DNA of 24,832 bases, taken from NCBI GenBank assembly GCA_038246575.1, contig JBBRVU010000043.1, positions 1 to 24,832 on the forward strand, given 5' to 3'. Positions 7,579 through 16,488 of this stretch are shown here, in pieces. Source of the stretch: JACCUZ01 sp038246575 (GTDB taxonomy: Bacteria > Actinomycetota > Actinomycetes > JACCUZ01). Position numbers and translations under genes: made by a program. The stretch's first letter is position 1, and every line of letters starts with the position of its first letter. Below the pieces are notes generated by a model. The model had not been told where the DNA came from and made no database searches. It saw only the letters and a list, made by a program, of their open reading frames with translations.

Positions 7579-8262
7579 TCAGTCGACGAGGAAGGACCGT
7601 ACGACTTTCACGAAGTCGTCCGGAGCGTTGCGGTGCACATGGTGACCCGCCGGGATCGTCACCAACGTGCAGTCGGGGATCCGGTCGGCCACTTCGGTCA
7701 AGCGTTCCTGAGGCACGTGACTGGTGGTTCCGCCGGCCACCAGCAGGGTTGGTGCGGTGATGTCGGCGAGCCGGTCCCAGTACTCGGGCACCAAGACGCC
7801 GGCCTGGCTCGCGATCGCCGGCACCACCGGCCAGTCGAAGGGGACCGCCTGGTCCGGCCGCGCGGGTACTGGCCGGTTGCGCTCGTAGGGAGGACAGACG
7901 TCCTCGACCACCAGGCGCGCGACCAGCTCAGGCCGATCTTCGGCGATGAGGTAGGCGACCGTGCCCCCCAGGGAGTGAGCGACCAGCGTCACCCGGCCCA
8001 GCCCTAGCTGGTCCAGCAGTCCGAGCACGTCGTCTCGCATCAACTCGATGCTGTAGTCGCCTGGCCAGTCGCTGTCACCGTGTCCGCGCAGGTCGACAGC
8101 CACCGTGCGAAACGACCCGGACAACTCGGCGACCAGGGCGTCCCAGTCCGAGGCATCCTCGCCGAGGGCGTGGAGCAGCACCATCGGCGGGCTTTCCGCC
8201 GCGCCATCGAGGCGGCAGGCCAGGCGCACACCGTCCACCGTGACGTCAACCCGCTCGCTCAC
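7579..8262 (-). CDS. Alpha/beta-fold hydrolase
   Basis: The 227-aa protein has the alpha/beta-hydrolase core, with the oxyanion-region motif LLHALGEDASDW, VAVDLRGHGDSDWPG, the nucleophile elbow AHSLGG (S97) and the C-terminal histidine in AGHHVHRNAP (H207). The cap is short, so the protein is smaller than the typical 260-300 aa. The strand that usually ends with the catalytic acid reads VAGGTTSHVP, without an Asp. D121 after the preceding strand (VVEDV) may serve as the acid. The substrate cannot be told. GTG at 8262 is preceded by TAGGGT and 6 nt, giving a leaderless start divergent from rpfB. Confidence 0.85.
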   Translation of the reverse strand: MSERVDVTVDGVRLACRLDGAAESPPMVLLHALGEDASDWDALVAELSGSFRTVAVDLRGHGDSDWPGDYSIELMRDDVLGLLDQLGLGRVTLVAHSLGGTVAYLIAEDRPELVARLVVEDVCPPYERNRPVPARPDQAVPFDWPVVPAIASQAGVLVPEYWDRLADITAPTLLVAGGTTSHVPQERLTEVADRIPDCTLVTIPAGHHVHRNAPDDFVKVVRSFLVD

Positions 8263-8268
8263 ACAGTG

Positions 8269-8274
8269 ACCCTA
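8269..8274 (-). promoter_or_regulatory. -10 box for leaderless hydrolase gene
   Basis: Minus-strand TAGGGT is followed by CACTGT and the GTG start. The 77-bp spacer 8263-8339 therefore holds back-to-back promoters for this gene and rpfB. Confidence 0.5.
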
Positions 8275-8300
8275 AGCGTCTGTGACGCGAGGGGTCCGTG

Positions 8301-8330
8301 TTGCTCCGGGTCACGCCAGTTGGCTACCGT
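8301..8330 (+). promoter_or_regulatory. rpfB promoter
   Basis: TTGCTC at 8301-8306 and TACCGT at 8325-8330, with an 18-bp spacer, resemble a primary-sigma promoter. The start ATG of rpfB is 9 nt beyond the -10 box, so the leader would be only about 2-3 nt. Confidence 0.5.
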
Positions 8331-8339
8331 CGACGGCTT

Positions 8340-9473
8340 ATGAGCGCCGGACGTCACTCCAAGGGACCGCAACGGTCCCCGCTGTGGGCGTTGTCACATG
8401 TCCTGAAAGCAGGCGTTGCGGTGGCGCTGGTCCTCGGGACCACGGCGTTCGTCACCCAGGACAAGACGGTCACGGTCTCGGTCGACGGCCGGTCCAGCGA
8501 GGTGCGCAGCTTCGGCGGCACCGTCGGTGCGGTCCTGGCCAGCGAGGGCATCGAGGTCGACCTCGAGCACGACCTGGTGACGCCGATGCCGGACACGGGG
8601 CTGCGCAACCGGGAGACGATCGTGGTGCGCTACGGCCGTCCGGTGCAGCTCACCGTCGATGGCAAGTCCCGCCGCGTCTGGACGACTGCTCGCAGCGTTT
8701 CCGAAGCCCTACGGGCGCTCGGTGTCCGCGGGGACGGTGCCTACGTCTCGGCGTCGCGCAGCAGGCGGATCAACCGGGCCGGCCTGGCTCTCGATGTCCG
8801 GCTTCCGCGGCACGTGACGTTCCTCGCCGACGGCAAGCGGCACGAGGTCACCACGACCGCCCCCACGTTGCGCGACGCCCTGGCCGAGTCCGGTCTGAGC
8901 CTGCGGAAGAAGGACCGGGTCGAGGGCGACCTCGAGCAGCTGCCTTACCCGGAGCAGGTCGTCGGGGTCACCCGCGTGCGCGGCAAGCGGGTCATGGTGG
9001 AGAAGCCGATCCAGTTCCGCACGGTCAAGCGCAAGAGCAAGGACCTCTTCGTCGGCCAGACCAAGGTGCTCAAGGTCGGCCAGGTCGGCATCACGCAGCG
9101 TCGCTTCGTCGAGACCTACCTCGACGGCGAGCTGGACTCCCGCAAGCTCGTGCAGACCAGGGTCGCCGAGGCGCCGGTGACCGCGGTCATCCTCGTCGGC
9201 ACCAAGCCGGTGCCCCAGAACTCACCGGCTGCGGACGGCCTCAACTGGGCGGCGCTGGCCGGGTGCGAGTCCGGCGGCAACCCGAAGGCCTACAACCCGG
9301 CCGGGCCCTACTACGGGCTCTACCAGTTCGCAGCGAGCACCTGGGCGTCCGTCGGCGGAGTCGGGGTGCCGACCGACGCGAGCGCGTCGGAGCAGACCTA
9401 CCGCGCGCAGATCCTCTACCGGCGCAGCGGCGCCGGGCAGTGGCCGGTCTGCGGCCGCAACCTGTTCACCTGA
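8340..9473 (+). CDS. rpfB: Resuscitation-promoting factor RpfB
   Basis: This secreted or membrane-anchored peptidoglycan lytic transglycosylase-like factor stimulates regrowth of dormant actinobacteria. The 377-aa product has a basic N-terminus and one hydrophobic segment (about 21-38) acting as signal anchor. It then has three DUF348 repeats (about 42-80, 101-141, 157-197), a G5 domain (about 212-290) and the C-terminal Rpf catalytic domain (about 300-375). The catalytic Glu is E310 in ALAGCESGGNP. Substrate-cleft residues lie in YYGLYQFAASTWASVGG. Cys309 and Cys371 should form the conserved disulfide. Length and architecture match mycobacterial RpfB (about 362 aa). ATG at 8340 fits the promoter. 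ksgA follows after 2 nt, so the two are co-transcribed. Confidence 0.95.
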   Translation: MSAGRHSKGPQRSPLWALSHVLKAGVAVALVLGTTAFVTQDKTVTVSVDGRSSEVRSFGGTVGAVLASEGIEVDLEHDLVTPMPDTGLRNRETIVVRYGRPVQLTVDGKSRRVWTTARSVSEALRALGVRGDGAYVSASRSRRINRAGLALDVRLPRHVTFLADGKRHEVTTTAPTLRDALAESGLSLRKKDRVEGDLEQLPYPEQVVGVTRVRGKRVMVEKPIQFRTVKRKSKDLFVGQTKVLKVGQVGITQRRFVETYLDGELDSRKLVQTRVAEAPVTAVILVGTKPVPQNSPAADGLNWAALAGCESGGNPKAYNPAGPYYGLYQFAASTWASVGGVGVPTDASASEQTYRAQILYRRSGAGQWPVCGRNLFT

Positions 9474-9475
9474 CG

Positions 9476-10351
9476 GTGGTCCGCCCCGACGAGTCCGGCG
9501 TTTCGCTCCTCGGACCGGTCGAGATCCGGGCCCTTGCCGCCGAGCTCGGGCTGCGCCCGACCAAGTCGCTGGGCCAGAACTTCGTGATCGACCCCAACAC
9601 GGTGCGCCGCATCGTGCGCTCGGCCGGTGTCGGGCCGGACGACGTCGTCGTCGAGGTCGGGCCGGGGCTCGGGTCGTTGACCCTTGGCCTGCTGGCCGAG
9701 GTCGCACGGGTGGTCGCGGTCGAGGTCGACCCCGTGCTCGCCGCGGCACTTCCCGACACGGTCGCTCAGCGAGCCTCGACGTACGTCGAGCGGCTGACCG
9801 TCCTGACCGCCGACGCGATGCGCCTCGACTCGGTCCCCGGTCCGGCCCCGACGGCGCTGGTCGCCAACCTGCCCTACAACGTCGCCGTGCCCGTCCTGCT
9901 GACGATGCTGGAGCGATTCGAGTCGTTGCAGCGGGTGCTGGTGATGGTGCAGGCCGAGGTCGCCGACCGGCTGGCGGCCCCGCCAGGCAGCCGCGTCTAC
10001 GGCGTGCCGTCGGTCAAGGCAGCGTGGTACGCCGATGTGCGCCGGTCCGGCGCTGTCGGCCGGGCCGTGTTCTGGCCCGCGCCGAACGTGGACAGCGGCC
10101 TGGTGGCGATGACCCGACGCGAGCCGCCGGCGACCACCGCGACCCGGGCGCAGGTTTTCGCCGTCATCGACGCTGCCTTCGCGCAGCGACGCAAGACGCT
10201 GCGGGCAGCCCTGACGGGCTGGGCGGGGTCGCCTGTCGCTGCCGAGACGGCACTGCGGCAGGCCGACATCGATCCGCGCGCCCGGGGCGAGTCGCTCGGG
10301 GTCGCCGCGTTCGCCCGCCTGGCCGCCTGCCGACCCGCGGTCGCCACCTAG
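9476..10351 (+). CDS. rsmA: 16S rRNA (adenine(1518)-N6/adenine(1519)-N6)-dimethyltransferase
   Basis: KsgA/RsmA dimethylates A1518 and A1519 in the 3' hairpin of 16S rRNA, a late check on 30S assembly. The 291-aa product has KSLGQNFVID near residue 30, AdoMet motif I EVGPGLGSLTLGL (60-72), the acidic ribose-binding position in VAVEVDPVL, and the catalytic NLPY (131-134) characteristic of N6-adenine methylation. GTG at 9476, 2 nt after the rpfB stop, is the only sensible start. A reading frame open far upstream is a shadow of rpfB. The stop codon TAG forms part of a promoter-like TAGGGT that leads to ispE. Confidence 0.95.
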   Translation: MVRPDESGVSLLGPVEIRALAAELGLRPTKSLGQNFVIDPNTVRRIVRSAGVGPDDVVVEVGPGLGSLTLGLLAEVARVVAVEVDPVLAAALPDTVAQRASTYVERLTVLTADAMRLDSVPGPAPTALVANLPYNVAVPVLLTMLERFESLQRVLVMVQAEVADRLAAPPGSRVYGVPSVKAAWYADVRRSGAVGRAVFWPAPNVDSGLVAMTRREPPATTATRAQVFAVIDAAFAQRRKTLRAALTGWAGSPVAAETALRQADIDPRARGESLGVAAFARLAACRPAVAT

Positions 10352-10354
10352 GGT
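10349..10354 (+). promoter_or_regulatory. -10 box overlapping the rsmA stop, upstream of ispE
   Basis: TAGGGT starts at the TAG stop of rsmA and is followed by 7 nt and then ATG at 10362, which opens a 5-codon ORF rather than ispE itself. Confidence 0.4.
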
Positions 10355-10361
10355 GACGTCC

Positions 10362-10379
10362 ATGGGCGCCCGCGCATGA
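10362..10379 (+). CDS. Putative leaderless 5-codon leader ORF coupled to ispE
   Basis: ATG GGC GCC CGC GCA TGA encodes MGARA. Its stop overlaps the ispE ATG as ATGA (10376-10379). It lies 7 nt after TAGGGT, so a transcript from there would begin about at this ATG. Ribosomes finishing the mini-ORF could reinitiate at ispE, which has no evident Shine-Dalgarno of its own. This is inferred from geometry only; the peptide itself is unlikely to matter. Confidence 0.3.
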   Translation: MGARA

Positions 10380-11290
10380 CCTCGGTGACGGTGCGGGCTC
10401 CTGCCAAGATCAACCTCGACCTCTCCGTCGGGCCGCTGCGGTCCGACGGGTTCCACGAGGTGGCCACGGCCTACCACGCGGTGGCGCTCTTCGATGAGGT
10501 CATCGCGACCGAGGCCGACGAGCTGTCGGTCAGCGTCAGCGGCGCGACCGGCGTCGACATCGACGACGTCCCGGCCGACGGGACCAACCTCGCGGCAGCC
10601 GCCGTGACCGCGCTGGCCGCGCGGACGGGCGTCGAGCCCACCGTCGCCCTGCACATCACCAAGGGCATCCCGGTTGCCGGGGGAATGGCCGGCGGCAGTG
10701 CCGACGCGGCCGCGGCGCTGGTGGCGTGCGACGCGCTGTGGCAGACGGGGCTCTCTCGAGACGAGCTGGCCGAGGTGGCTGCCGGGCTCGGCAGCGACGT
10801 GCCGTTCTCCTTGGTCGGCGGGACGGCGCTGGGCACCGGGCGCGGCGACCTGCTGACTCCGGTGCTCGCCCGCGGCAGCTTCCACTGGGTCATCGCGCTG
10901 GCCGACGGCGGGCTGGCCACTCCGGCTGTCTACGCCGAGTGCGACCGGTTGCGGGGCGCCGGCAAGGTCCGCGAGCCGAGGGTGAGCGACGAGGTGATGT
11001 CGGCCCTGCGATCCGGTGACGCGACGGCGCTCGGCGCAGCGCTGAGCAACGACCTGCAGGACGCCGCCCTGTCGTTGCGCCCCGACCTGGCCCAGACACT
11101 GGACACCGGACGCGAGGCGGGGGCACTCGGCGCCGTCGTGTCGGGCAGCGGCCCGTCGGTGGTCCTGCTGGCCCGCAGTCCTGAGCACGCCATCGACATC
11201 GCGGTTGCCCTCAGCGCCACCGGGACCTGCCGTGCGGTGAAGCGCGCGCGGGGACCGGTCGCCGGGGCACGGGTGCTCGGGGCGGGCTGA
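10376..11290 (+). CDS. ispE: 4-diphosphocytidyl-2-C-methyl-D-erythritol kinase
   Basis: IspE phosphorylates the 2-hydroxyl of CDP-ME in the MEP pathway that supplies isoprenoid precursors. It is a 304-aa GHMP-family kinase. The N-terminal VRAPAKINLDLSVG carries the catalytic lysine (K11). The glycine-rich ATP loop PVAGGMAGGSADAAAAL lies around residues 100-116, followed by the catalytic Asp region LGSDVPFSLVGG and the C-terminal GAVVSGSGPSVVLL. ATG at 10376 is the natural start and overlaps the stop of a 5-codon ORF (ATGA). The ABC-F gene follows with no intervening base, so rsmA, ispE and abcF form a single unit with possible internal initiation at 10355-10362. Confidence 0.95.
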   Translation: MTSVTVRAPAKINLDLSVGPLRSDGFHEVATAYHAVALFDEVIATEADELSVSVSGATGVDIDDVPADGTNLAAAAVTALAARTGVEPTVALHITKGIPVAGGMAGGSADAAAALVACDALWQTGLSRDELAEVAAGLGSDVPFSLVGGTALGTGRGDLLTPVLARGSFHWVIALADGGLATPAVYAECDRLRGAGKVREPRVSDEVMSALRSGDATALGAALSNDLQDAALSLRPDLAQTLDTGREAGALGAVVSGSGPSVVLLARSPEHAIDIAVALSATGTCRAVKRARGPVAGARVLGAG

Positions 11291-13084
<1,794 letters not shown>

Positions 13085-13119
13085 CCGTCGGTGCCGCGGC
13101 GACCGGGCCGGCTCGGGCG

Positions 13120-13125
13120 TACCCT
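13120..13125 (+). promoter_or_regulatory. -10 box for leaderless ComB-family gene
   Basis: TACCCT is followed by 7 nt and ATG at 13133, with no Shine-Dalgarno. No -35 match is visible. Confidence 0.45.
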
Positions 13126-13132
13126 CGCGGCC

Positions 13133-13825
13133 ATGGTGGTTGCCCTGGAGTGGGGACCTGTGGGCGCCAAGGTCCTGGCCGATCGCTGCGACGTGCTCGT
13201 CGTCGTCGACGTGCTCTCGTTCTCGACCGCACTCGCGATCGCCGTCGAGCAGGGGGCCATGGTGTGGCCGCACACCGGCGGGGAGTCCGCGGGACTGCTG
13301 GCCCGCGACATCGGGGCGATCCTCGCCGGCAACCGGTCGTCGCACGAGGGGATCACGCTCTCCCCGGCGAGCCTGGATGATCTCGCTCCGGACACCCGGC
13401 TCGTCCTGCCTTCACCGAACGGCTCGTCGATCGCCTTCGCCGCGGTGAACAGCGCCGTGCGCGTCATCGCCGGCTGCTTGCGAAATGCGGCCGCGGTCGC
13501 GCACCACCTGCGCGACGTCGGCCGGGTCGGCCTGGTGCCAGCCGGTGAGCGCTGGTCGGACGGCTCGTTGCGTCCGGCGTACGAGGACCTGGTCGGTGCC
13601 GGTGCCATCGTCGACCGTCTGCAGGGCCTGGATCCCGAGGTCGTGCTGGCTCCCGAGGCGGAGGCTGCCGCGCTGGCGTTTCGCGCGCTGCGACCGCTGG
13701 CGACCTGCGCGTCGGGCATCGAGCTGATCGAGAAGGGTTACGCCGACGACGTACGCATCGCGAGTCAGGTCGACGTCAGCCAGGTGGTGCCCACCCTGGT
13801 CGAGGGTCGCTTCATCGCTGCCTGA
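13133..13825 (+). CDS. 2-phosphosulfolactate phosphatase (ComB) family protein
   Basis: The 230-aa product matches the ComB family: VVVDVLSFSTALAIAVEQGA near the N-terminus, LPSPNGSSIAFAAV in the middle, AGCLRNAAAVAHHL, VPAGERW and YEDLVGAGAIVDRL. In archaea ComB dephosphorylates 2-phosphosulfolactate in coenzyme M synthesis. Actinobacteria carry homologues without coenzyme M, so the real substrate here is unknown and I give no symbol. The start is fixed by TACCCT 7 nt upstream. It stands alone between the ABC-F gene and the convergent marR. Confidence 0.8.
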   Translation: MVVALEWGPVGAKVLADRCDVLVVVDVLSFSTALAIAVEQGAMVWPHTGGESAGLLARDIGAILAGNRSSHEGITLSPASLDDLAPDTRLVLPSPNGSSIAFAAVNSAVRVIAGCLRNAAAVAHHLRDVGRVGLVPAGERWSDGSLRPAYEDLVGAGAIVDRLQGLDPEVVLAPEAEAAALAFRALRPLATCASGIELIEKGYADDVRIASQVDVSQVVPTLVEGRFIAA

Positions 13826-13852
13826 CGAAGGGCCGATGGCGCGCCTGCCGTG

Positions 13853-14355
13853 CTATCGCTGCGTGTCGGGTTCCTCGAAGGGTGCCACGAGGCGACGCAG
13901 GAGATCCGAGAGCACCTCCTGGTCCGCTGGGGACAGGTCGCCGAGCAGGGCTCGCTCGCGGTCCAGCAGGTCGGCGAGCGCGTCGTCGACGAGCGTCCGG
14001 CCACCAGGCGTCAGGCGTACGTGCACACCGCGCCGGTCCGCCGGATCGGGCATCCGCGCCACGAGGTCGCGGTCCTCGAGGCGGTCCACGCGGTTGGTCA
14101 TCGTGCCCGACGTGACCATCGTCTGCTCGAGGAGCTGACCGGGGGAGAGGACGTACGGATGGCCGGCCCGACGGAGTGCGGCGAGCACGTCGAACTCCCA
14201 CACCTCCAGGTCGTGGGACTCGAAGGCGTGGCGCCGCGCCCGGTCCAGGTGCCGGGCCAGCCGGGTCACCCGGCTGAGCACGTCGAGCGGGCGCACGTCG
14301 AGGTCGGGACGCTCCCGTTGCCACGCCGCGACCAGCCGGTCGACCTCGTCTGCCA
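13853..14355 (-). CDS. MarR-family transcriptional regulator
   Basis: The 166-aa winged-helix regulator has an N-terminal DEVDRLVAAWQRERPDLDV, common in actinobacterial MarR proteins. The helix-turn-helix is LSPGQLLEQTMVTSGTMTNRVDRLEDRDLV and the wing is RMPDPADRRGVHVRLTPGG. GTG at 14355 is preferred because GGAGGG lies 7 nt upstream and it matches the usual family N-terminus. An in-frame ATG at 14410 would add 19 residues, but it lies inside an operator-like palindrome and has no Shine-Dalgarno. It is divergent from tam, and two identical palindromes lie between the two genes. It probably represses both itself and the tam-VOC pair. Confidence 0.87.
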
Positions 14356-14400
14356 CGACTGCGCCCTCCAGCCTGCCGTCGGCCAGCAGGGTAGCCGGAA

Positions 14401-14416
14401 CTCTTGACATCGAGAG
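14401..14416. promoter_or_regulatory. MarR operator-like palindrome, copy 1
   Basis: CTCTTGACATCGAGAG is a near-palindrome: CTCT/AGAG arms around TGACATCG. It contains a TTGACA -35-like hexamer on the plus strand. The 14-bp core TCTTGACATCGAGA is identical to copy 2, 34 bp away. Confidence 0.6.
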
Positions 14417-14433
14417 ACTCGATCGACGACATT

Positions 14434-14451
14434 TATCTTGACATCGAGATA
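14434..14451. promoter_or_regulatory. MarR operator-like palindrome, copy 2
   Basis: TATCTTGACATCGAGATA has 5-bp perfect outer arms (TATCT/AGATA) and the same core as copy 1. It also contains TTGACA. It ends 13 bp before the tam ATG, so a bound dimer would block tam transcription. The size and symmetry are typical of MarR-family operators. Confidence 0.65.
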
Positions 14452-14464
14452 GATGGGAGTGGTG

Positions 14465-15248
14465 ATGCGCTGGGACCCGCAGCGATACCTCGAGTTCGGT
14501 GCCGAGCGAGCGCGCCCGTTCGCTGATCTGCTTCAGCGGGTGCGGCCCGAGGACGAGGGAGACCTCCCGGCCTCGGTGGTCGACCTGGGCTGCGGTACCC
14601 GGGAACCTCACCAGGGCGCTGGCCGCTCGGTGGCCCTCGGCGCACGTCCACGGCATCGACAGCTCACCGGAGATGGTGGCCAGCGCGGTGAGCCAGGGGG
14701 AGACAGCGACGTTGCGGTTCGAGGTGAGCGACCTTCGCGAGTGGACCCCTGACGACCCGGTCGATGTGCTCACCTGCAACGCCACGTTGCAGTGGGTGCC
14801 CGAGCACCTCGACCTGCTGCCGAGACTCGTGTCGGGCGTGCGACCCGGCGGCTGGTTCGCCTTCCAGGTCCCGGGCAACTTCGGCGAGCGGACGCACACC
14901 GCCATCGCCGAGCTGACCGCCGAGCAGCCGTGGGCCGACCGGCTGGCCGGCGTCGACGTCGCTCGCCCGCAGTCCGAGGAGCCGGCGACCTACCTGCACG
15001 CGCTCACTGGGCACTGCGGCCGGGTCGATGTCTGGGAGACGACCTACCTGCAGGTGCTGCAAGGCCCCGATGCGGTGGTTCGTTGGATGACCGGCACCGG
15101 CCTGCGCCCCGCGCTCGCCGCGCTCGGTTCCGACCACGCGGACGACTTCCTGAAGGCGTACCGACAGCTGACCAGCGCCGCCTATCCGGAGCACGAGTGG
15201 GGGACGGTGCTGCCCTACCGCCGCATCTTCGTCGTGGCGCAGCGGTGA
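14465..15248 (+). pseudogene. tam: Trans-aconitate 2-methyltransferase, with one frameshift
   Basis: Tam methylates trans-aconitate, a by-product that inhibits aconitase, using AdoMet. Frame 1 (from ATG 14465, with GGGAG 5 nt upstream) gives RWDPQRYLEFGAERARPFADLL and VVDLGCGT. The rest continues in another frame from about 14600: GNLTRALAARWPSAHVHGIDSSPEMV, then NATLQWVPEHLDLLPRL, LAGVDV, WETTYLQVLQG, WMTGTGLRP and RRIFVVAQR at the end. Similarity to E. coli Tam runs throughout. Removing one C from the run 14598-14600 restores the consensus motif I DLGCGTGNLT and a protein of about 260 aa. This is either a recent loss-of-function mutation or a base-call error. It shares 4 nt (GTGA) with the VOC gene and is divergent from marR. 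Confidence 0.82.
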
Positions 15249-15610
15249 CCGGGATTGTCGGCCTGCACCACGTCCAGCTTGCCTCGCCGACCGGTTCGGA
15301 GGAGCTGACCCGGCACTTCTACGGCACCGTGCTCGGCCTGCCCGAGGTGGTGAAGCCGCCCACGCTGGCAGCCCGTGGTGGCGTGTGGTTCCGGTCGTCG
15401 TACGTCGAGATCCACGTGGGCGCCGAGGCGGACTCCCGCCCGGCTCGCAAGGCACACCCGGGGTTGCTGGTGGACGACCTGCGCGCGTTCGCGGCCGGCC
15501 TCGAGATCGCCGGGGTGGTGGTCACCTGGGACGACGACTTCCCGGGGTTCGACCGCTGCTACGTCACCGATCCGCACGGCAACAGGCTCGAGCTGATGCA
15601 ACCGCAGTGA
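15245..15610 (+). CDS. VOC-family (glyoxalase/bleomycin-resistance-like) protein
   Basis: The small 121-aa vicinal-oxygen-chelate fold protein begins GLHHVQLASPTGSEELTRHFYGTVLGL (first beta-alpha module, with H in HHVQ as a likely metal ligand). It continues with VWFRSSYVEIHVG, HPGLLVDDLRAF and ends YVTDPHGNRLELMQP, where the terminal Glu is the usual metal ligand. Members include lyases, dioxygenases and antibiotic-binding proteins, so the reaction cannot be told. GTG at 15245 overlaps the tam stop, implying an operon with tam under the MarR sites. Its stop touches the stop of the converging TetR gene. Confidence 0.85.
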   Translation: MTGIVGLHHVQLASPTGSEELTRHFYGTVLGLPEVVKPPTLAARGGVWFRSSYVEIHVGAEADSRPARKAHPGLLVDDLRAFAAGLEIAGVVVTWDDDFPGFDRCYVTDPHGNRLELMQPQ

Positions 15611-16285
15611 CTAGCCGGCGGCCGGTCCCGGGTCGTGCAGCGCGGGCCTGGTCTCGAGCCCGGACAGGCCGTTCCAGGCCAGGTTGACGAGGTGGGCCGC
15701 CACCTCGGCCTTCTTCGGCCGCCGGGCGTCGAGCCACCACTGCCCGGTGAGCGCCACCATGCCGACGAGCATCTGCGCGTACATCGGCGCGAACTTCGGG
15801 TCGAACCCGCGGGCCTTGAGCTGATTGACCATGATGTGCTCGACCTGGGTGGCGGCGTCGCTGATCAGCGACGCGAACGTTCCGGTCGACTGCGCCACCG
15901 GTGAGTCGCGCACCAGGATGCGGAAGCCGTCGGTCGAGGACTCGATGTAGTCCAGCAGCGCGAAGGCGGCGCGCTCGAGAAGGTCGCGCGGCTGCCCGCT
16001 GCTGGTGAGGGCACCGGTGATGGCCTCGAGCAGCGCGCGCATCTCGCGGTCGACGACGACCGCGTAGAGCCCCTCCTTGCCGCCGAAGTGCTCGTACACG
16101 ACCGGCTTGGAGACGCCGGCCGTGGCAGCGATCTCCTCGACCGACGTGGCATCAAAGCCCTTCTGGGCGAACAGCGAACGGCCGATGTCGAGCAGCTGCT
16201 CGCGGCGCTCCTTGCCGGTCATCCGGGCTCGTGCGTTGCGTCGGACCTTGGACTGGCCGGGCGCCGCCGGCGTTCCGTCGGGCAC
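15611..16285 (-). CDS. TetR/AcrR-family transcriptional regulator
   Basis: The 224-aa repressor has the TetR N-terminal DNA-binding domain at about residues 25-75: RREQLLDIGRSLFAQKGFDATSVEEIAATAGVSKPVVYEHFGGKEGLYAVVVDREM. A helical ligand-binding C-terminal domain follows (GFRILVRDSPVAQ, MLVGMVALTGQWWLDARRPKK). From memory it closely resembles Rv1019, which also neighbours glmU in M. tuberculosis. GTG at 16285 keeps the basic N-terminal arm (SKVRRNARARMTGKE); ATG at 16222 is a shorter alternative. A 29-bp palindrome about 86 bp upstream overlaps a minus-strand TAGGTT -10-like box, so autoregulation is likely. The ligand is unknown. Confidence 0.9.
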   Translation of the reverse strand: MPDGTPAAPGQSKVRRNARARMTGKERREQLLDIGRSLFAQKGFDATSVEEIAATAGVSKPVVYEHFGGKEGLYAVVVDREMRALLEAITGALTSSGQPRDLLERAAFALLDYIESSTDGFRILVRDSPVAQSTGTFASLISDAATQVEHIMVNQLKARGFDPKFAPMYAQMLVGMVALTGQWWLDARRPKKAEVAAHLVNLAWNGLSGLETRPALHDPGPAAG

Positions 16286-16370
16286 TCAGGCCGCCCGTCG
16301 CGCGTCGAGATGATCCTGCTGGAGCCATCTCACAGGAGTCCTCCGTCGCGGTTGCTCTGCTGCTCCCTAC

Positions 16371-16399
16371 CTACGCGACGGTAACCTACGGTCGCGTAG
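16371..16399. promoter_or_regulatory. 29-bp palindromic operator upstream of the TetR gene
   Basis: Perfect 9-bp arms CTACGCGAC (16371-16379) and GTCGCGTAG (16391-16399) flank an inner GTA ... TAC pair on the same axis (centre 16385). In all, 24 of 29 positions obey the symmetry. Minus-strand TAGGTT (16388-16383) at the centre could be the tetR -10, so a bound dimer would occlude the promoter. Confidence 0.7.
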
Positions 16400-16465
16400 T
16401 GGTCGAAGCTGCCGCGGCCCGACCGGGCGCAACAGCCATCGGGGCAGCGGCCCGGCGCCACCCTC

Positions 16466-16471
16466 TAGCCT
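16466..16471 (+). promoter_or_regulatory. -10 box of tRNA-Gln
   Basis: TAGCCT lies 17 nt before the mature tRNA 5' end, the distance expected for a short 5' leader removed by RNase P. Confidence 0.45.
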
Positions 16472-16488
16472 TGGCGCCCGTGGCGCAG

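Noticed and set aside
8263..8339. A riboswitch or long leader upstream of rpfB
   Set aside because: The spacer is only 77 bp, holds two divergent promoters, and the predicted rpfB transcript starts a few nt before the ATG.
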